From Chloroflexota bacterium (GTDB taxonomy: Bacteria > Chloroflexota > Anaerolineae > J036 > Brachytrichaceae), in NCBI GenBank assembly GCA_021813225.1, contig JAKALH010000058.1, forward strand, positions 1 to 10,287: DNA of 10,287 bases. Direction: 5' to 3'. The notes beneath the pieces were generated by a model. The model did no database searches. It saw only the letters and a program-made list of their open reading frames with translations, and was not told the origin of the DNA. The translations under genes were made by a program, and so were the position numbers. Below, piece by piece: positions 7,104 through 10,287 of the stretch (positions are counted from its first letter, which is position 1; the number at the start of each line of letters is the position of its first letter).

Positions 7104-7898
7104 TCACTGTGCGGGGAATGATACGCTCAACGGTCCCTTCCCGACCTCGCGATGGCACTGCACGCAGCGCGCCGGCACCACAATCTTCGTATCGAGGTAT
7201 TTATCCATCTCGCTGGTGCGGTGCGCCTCGTGGCAACTGGAGCAGAGCAGGCTGGTGTCGTACCGGACCAGGCCGGCTGCGATGACAGCCTGCTGGTCAA
7301 CGCTCCCCGGCGGGGGAATCACGCTGGCGCCGTTGCGCCACATCTCATACACGGCCGGCAGCATATTGTGATAGTGGTTCGCCATGCCCGCCACCAGCAG
7401 TTTTTTCTGATGGCAGGCCAGACAACCGTCGTTGGAAAGCCGCGGCTCGGTCACATAGGTTTTCTCCAGCGCCGAATTATTCTGCCCGGCAAGCCAGGTG
7501 ATCGCATTGCGAACGCTCAGCGACAGCATCGCGGCGCGGGCTCCCAGGCTGCCGTTGCCCTGGTGACAGTCGATACAGCGCATCGCTGCGCCCTGGCCGC
7601 GCTGATACTGGTAGTGATAACTGGCCAGGTCTACCGCCAGCGCCCCGCCCATGGCCGCATCTGCACGGTCGACGTAGGCGCGTTCCGGTGCAGTGTGGCA
7701 GCCCAGGCAGAAGTTGTCGTTGGACTGCTCGGTCGTGACGCGCGCCACGCTGTAGACGCCGGCAACCATCACGGCACACAGCGCCAGCAGACCAATCCAC
7801 TTTCCGATGCGGCGACGCTGCCGGCGCAGATGATAGCCATAGCTGTCATCGTCGTCGTCGAAATCCGGCAATTCGAACTCGTCCGATATTCTTCGCAT
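7104..7898 (-). CDS. Membrane-anchored five-heme c-type cytochrome
   Basis: This 264-residue protein has five CXXCH heme-attachment motifs: CLGCH (64-68), CIDCH (108-112), CLACH (159-163), CSSCH (219-223) and CVQCH (245-249). The N-terminus is cytoplasmic and charged, with an acidic run DDDDD (14-18) then LRRQRRR (24-30). One hydrophobic segment (about 33-50) follows and should serve as an uncleaved anchor. The layout of one anchor plus an exported multiheme domain recalls NapC/NirT-type quinol dehydrogenases and cytochromes of nitrite/nitrate respiration. Those usually carry four hemes, so this is only a general resemblance. It should carry electrons outside the membrane, and heme attachment would need a cytochrome c maturation system encoded elsewhere. 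No partner reductase lies in the window. The start ATG has no obvious ribosome-binding site, but no better start exists. Confidence 0.9.
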   Translation of the reverse strand: MRRISDEFELPDFDDDDDSYGYHLRRQRRRIGKWIGLLALCAVMVAGVYSVARVTTEQSNDNFCLGCHTAPERAYVDRADAAMGGALAVDLASYHYQYQRGQGAAMRCIDCHQGNGSLGARAAMLSLSVRNAITWLAGQNNSALEKTYVTEPRLSNDGCLACHQKKLLVAGMANHYHNMLPAVYEMWRNGASVIPPPGSVDQQAVIAAGLVRYDTSLLCSSCHEAHRTSEMDKYLDTKIVVPARCVQCHREVGKGPLSVSFPAQ

Positions 7899-7924
7899 GA
7901 TGCGGTGTGCAGGTATCGGTTGCG

Positions 7925-7954
7925 ATTATACGGGCCGGCTCAACGCAGTTTCAC
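7925..7954 (-). promoter_or_regulatory. Putative sigma-70-type promoter for the cytochrome gene
   Basis: On the minus strand, TATAAT (7930-7925) is a perfect -10 hexamer. GTGAAA (7954-7949) matches the TTGACA consensus at four of six positions and lies 18 bases upstream. Transcription would start near 7918, leaving a leader of about 20 bases before the ATG at 7898. The -35 part overlaps the last codons of the CPBP protease gene. An AT-rich hexamer in so GC-rich a region makes it stand out. Confidence 0.45.
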
Positions 7955-8668
7955 GCCCATCGCCAGCAGCGCGTACAACAGGACAACCTTGACGCCGTTA
8001 TTGACGGCATGGATGAGAAATGTCGTCCACAGCGAGCGGCTGCGTTCGAACGAAACCGCCTGCAGCAGCCCCATAAATGCCGCGCCGGCCCCAATGGCGA
8101 TGTCGCCATGTGCCAGGCCAAAGACGATGGCGCTGCCGAATGCCCCAATCCAGACGCCCCAGCGATTGCGCAGCCAGCGGTACAGCACGCCGCGGAAGTA
8201 CAGCTCTTCGGCAAACGGCGCAACCAGCCCGGCCAGCACGAACATGCCGATAAAGGCCGGCCACGAAAATCCCTGCGGAACCAGGAACGGCAATTGCGGA
8301 TTCTGCGGGCTTTCGTGCAGCAGTTGCTGTACCAGTAAGGCGATGAGGCCGGTGAGAAACAGCGCCAGCACCCCGAAGCCAGTCGCCAGCGCGATGGAAC
8401 TGCCGGATGCCGGGCGCAGTCCAACCGCCGTCCAGCCGAAGCCGCGCCGGCGTATGCCCAGGAAATACACCGTGCTGGTCAGTACGATTCCTTCCAGCAG
8501 CGTCGCCGCCAGCGCAAGAGCGATGGTATCAAGTCTCAACTGGCGCAGACCGTAGACGCCGCCCAGCAGGACAACCAGGCTGACGCCGCCAATCAGCGCA
8601 ACATCGACGAATCGCCAGTTCGGCGCCGGTGCGGTTGCGGCGGGCATGCGAGTATCAACGGCGCTCAT
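7940..8668 (-). CDS. CPBP-family intramembrane metalloprotease
   Basis: This 242-residue integral membrane protein carries the three motifs of the CPBP (CAAX protease and bacteriocin-processing, formerly Abi) family: EELYFR (154-159, with the two glutamates and Arg), FGLAH (183-187) and HAVNN (220-224). The first pair of glutamates and the two histidines would bind zinc within the membrane. Hydrophobic segments are visible near 21-40, 47-70, 92-115, 138-152, 172-185 and 215-236. Family members cut prenylated or hydrophobic peptides or provide immunity to bacteriocins; nothing nearby indicates a substrate. The ATG at 8668 is preferred over an in-frame GTG at 8740, since the extra 24 residues are polar and unconserved in appearance and a GGA lies 9 bases before the ATG. 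Its end is 41 bases from the cytochrome start. Confidence 0.9.
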   Translation of the reverse strand: MSAVDTRMPAATAPAPNWRFVDVALIGGVSLVVLLGGVYGLRQLRLDTIALALAATLLEGIVLTSTVYFLGIRRRGFGWTAVGLRPASGSSIALATGFGVLALFLTGLIALLVQQLLHESPQNPQLPFLVPQGFSWPAFIGMFVLAGLVAPFAEELYFRGVLYRWLRNRWGVWIGAFGSAIVFGLAHGDIAIGAGAAFMGLLQAVSFERSRSLWTTFLIHAVNNGVKVVLLYALLAMGVKLR

Positions 8669-8710
8669 GGATGTTCCATCGCCCCTGTTCCGGCATACCG
8701 TATTACGAAT

Positions 8711-8730
8711 CCCGGTTGGCGGGAGCCGGG
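8711..8730 (-). terminator. Possible terminator hairpin after the topoisomerase gene
   Basis: CCCGGTT (8711-8717) and AGCCGGG (8724-8730) can form a 7-bp stem with one G-T wobble around a 6-base loop, in the 84-base gap between the topoisomerase stop and the protease start. It lies 22 bases after the topoisomerase stop. No run of T follows on the minus strand, so intrinsic termination is doubtful; it may only protect the mRNA end. Confidence 0.3.
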
Positions 8731-8752
8731 TGCTGTTCACGTATTATGCGGC

Positions 8753-10287
8753 TCAGGCCAGGACGACCATCATGCGCGCCAGCCGGTCATTGCCGCCGAT
8801 GGCGATGGCTTCATCGCCGCCAGCCGGGCGGCCGCGCCGCTTGAGGTTGCGCGCCTTGAGCGACTTCGCCCCGCCCTTCACGGTGACGTAGATGACGGCA
8901 TCTTCTTCGGTCGCCATGACGGCGTCAGCCACGGTGGTATCGCGGGCGAGTTTCGCAGTCACCACGCCTTTGCCGCCGCGCCCCTGCACGGGATACTCCT
9001 TATATGCCAGGCGTTTGGCGCGCCCGTCGGTGGTGCCCAGCACCACTTCCAGCTTATCGTTCGTTTCGTCGGCGACGCCCATTGACAGGACGATATCGCC
9101 TTCCAGCAGACGGATGCCGACCACGCCGGTCGCGGGCAAACCCATGGCGCGCACGTCGTCCTGCTTGAACCGGATCGCCATACCCTGCTGCGTGAACAGC
9201 ATCAGGTCTTCGTCTCCGCGCGTCCGGCACACGCTCACCGCCTGATCGCCCTCGCCCACGCCGATGATGGTGAACACCTGCCCGGTGGCGCCGGGAAGCA
9301 GGTTGACCTCGCTGCGCTTGACCATGCCGGCGCTGGTTGCCACGGCCACAAAGCCGGCGGCCCCGCTGCGCGGCAACGCAAACGCACCGGCCACATCGTC
9401 TTCCTGCGGGAAGCTGAGCGTGCTCAGCGCAACGCCGCCGCCGGCAGTGACATCTTCCTGCGGCAGGTTGGCAACGGAGAGTACGATGGCTTTGCCGGAT
9501 GCGCCCACGACGTACACCAGGTCGGCGGTTGTGGTCTTGACGATGGCCGCCGGTACGATTCCCACCTGCGCGGTGATTTTCGGCGCGTCAGCCATGCGCC
9601 CGATGCGGCCATTCTGCCCCACTACCACCCAGGCGGTCTCCGTCGGCACCAGTTCATGCGTGGTCAACACCTCATCGGTGCTCATGACCTTGTGCCTGGC
9701 GTCGCCGATGATGGTGGTGCGGCGCGAGTCGCCGAAGCGCTCCTTCAGCGATGTCAACTCATCGCGGATGACGCCCAGCATTTTGGCCGGATGCGCCAGC
9801 AGGTCGGCCAGGTACTTGATCAGCTTGCGTTTCTCAGCCAGTTCGTCCTCCAGCTTCTTCCGTTCCAGCGCGGCCAGGCGGCGCAGCGGCATTTCCAGGA
9901 TGGCCGTTGCCTGCGCCTCCGTGAACTTCAATTGCTTCACCAGCGCCAGCCGGGCAGCGTCCGTATCGCGCGAGCGGCGGATCAGACGGATGATCTGGTC
10001 GATGATGTCCAGCGCCTTGACCAGCCCGTCCAGGATGTGCGCGCGTTCTCTGGCGCGCGCCAGGTCGTACTCGCTGCGGCGGCGCACGATCTCGCGGCGG
10101 TGTTCGACGAACACCTGCAGCAGCTTCTTCAGCGACAGGATGCGCGGTTCGCCGTCCACCAGCGCGAGCATGGTGGCGCCGAAAGTTCCTTTCATCGACG
10201 TGTATTTGTACAGCGCCGCCAGCACGGCGCGCGGGTCTTCATTCTTGCCGATGTCGATGACGATGCGCATGCCGCGGCGGTCGCTTT
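8753..10287 (-). CDS. gyrA: DNA gyrase subunit A, C-terminal part (5' end outside the window)
   Basis: About 510 residues are visible, beginning SDRRGMRIVIDIGKN, which matches the middle of type IIA topoisomerase A subunits just before the long coiled coil. Counting from that Met (10270), YKYTSMKGTFGATMLALVDG lies at 21-40. The tower/coiled-coil region covers about 50-180, with TEAQATAILEMPLRRLAALE (117-136) strongly conserved. A repeated beta-pinwheel domain of about 300 residues follows. It contains QGRGGKG (bases 8986-8966), a near match to the GyrA box QRRGGKG that lets gyrase wrap DNA and supercoil; this favours GyrA over ParC. The catalytic tyrosine lies upstream and is not seen. The protein ends at MMVVLA without an acidic tail. 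With GyrB it introduces negative supercoils. Identity as a topoisomerase A subunit is certain; GyrA rather than ParC is probable. Confidence 0.88.
   Translation of the reverse strand, partial: SDRRGMRIVIDIGKNEDPRAVLAALYKYTSMKGTFGATMLALVDGEPRILSLKKLLQVFVEHRREIVRRRSEYDLARARERAHILDGLVKALDIIDQIIRLIRRSRDTDAARLALVKQLKFTEAQATAILEMPLRRLAALERKKLEDELAEKRKLIKYLADLLAHPAKMLGVIRDELTSLKERFGDSRRTTIIGDARHKVMSTDEVLTTHELVPTETAWVVVGQNGRIGRMADAPKITAQVGIVPAAIVKTTTADLVYVVGASGKAIVLSVANLPQEDVTAGGGVALSTLSFPQEDDVAGAFALPRSGAAGFVAVATSAGMVKRSEVNLLPGATGQVFTIIGVGEGDQAVSVCRTRGDEDLMLFTQQGMAIRFKQDDVRAMGLPATGVVGIRLLEGDIVLSMGVADETNDKLEVVLGTTDGRAKRLAYKEYPVQGRGGKGVVTAKLARDTTVADAVMATEEDAVIYVTVKGGAKSLKARNLKRRGRPAGGDEAIAIGGNDRLARMMVVLA

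Noticed and set aside
7152..8555. Long open frame on the plus strand (467 codons)
   Set aside because: It runs antisense across the five-heme cytochrome and CPBP protease, both with clear motifs. Its translation is of low complexity and shows no domain; a shadow due to high GC.

Overview
This is a GC-rich, gene-dense bacterial window with no mobile elements, RNA genes or CRISPR. Base composition, the BMP-type ABC transporter and the overall gene mix would fit an environmental Chloroflexota-like bacterium. That placement is an inference from style and not shown by any marker here. Two of the annotated genes are cut by the window edges.

Positions 1-3878, plus strand: a four-gene ABC importer operon. 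It runs from the C-terminal end of a BMP/PnrA-family substrate-binding protein, through a perfect 13-bp intercistronic hairpin (195-225), to a double-domain ATPase (293-1801) and two BPD_transp_2-type permeases (1825-2901 and 2904-3878). Relatives of this set import nucleosides or simple sugars.

Positions 3883-7013, minus strand: a three-gene catabolic cluster that converges on the transporter with only 4 bases between the stop codons. In transcription order it encodes a class I DeoC/LacD/FbaB-type aldolase (7013-6213), a PfkB-family sugar kinase (6177-5251) and a distant uronate-isomerase-like amidohydrolase-superfamily protein (5214-3883). The inferred scheme is import, isomerisation of an aldose to a ketose, phosphorylation, then aldol cleavage to triose-level intermediates. 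It resembles the logic of the Embden-Meyerhof and sulfo-Embden-Meyerhof routes. The isomerase-like protein keeps the metal-binding motifs of UxaC but appears to lack its substrate-binding arginines, so the substrate is probably not an ordinary hexuronate. This is the most interesting part of the window.

Positions 7104-10287, minus strand: genes of general function, probably unrelated to the sugar cluster. They are a membrane-anchored five-heme cytochrome c (7898-7104) with a plausible promoter of its own, a CPBP-family membrane protease (8668-7940), and the C-terminal two thirds or so of a type IIA topoisomerase A subunit, most likely GyrA (10287-8753, 5' end outside the window).
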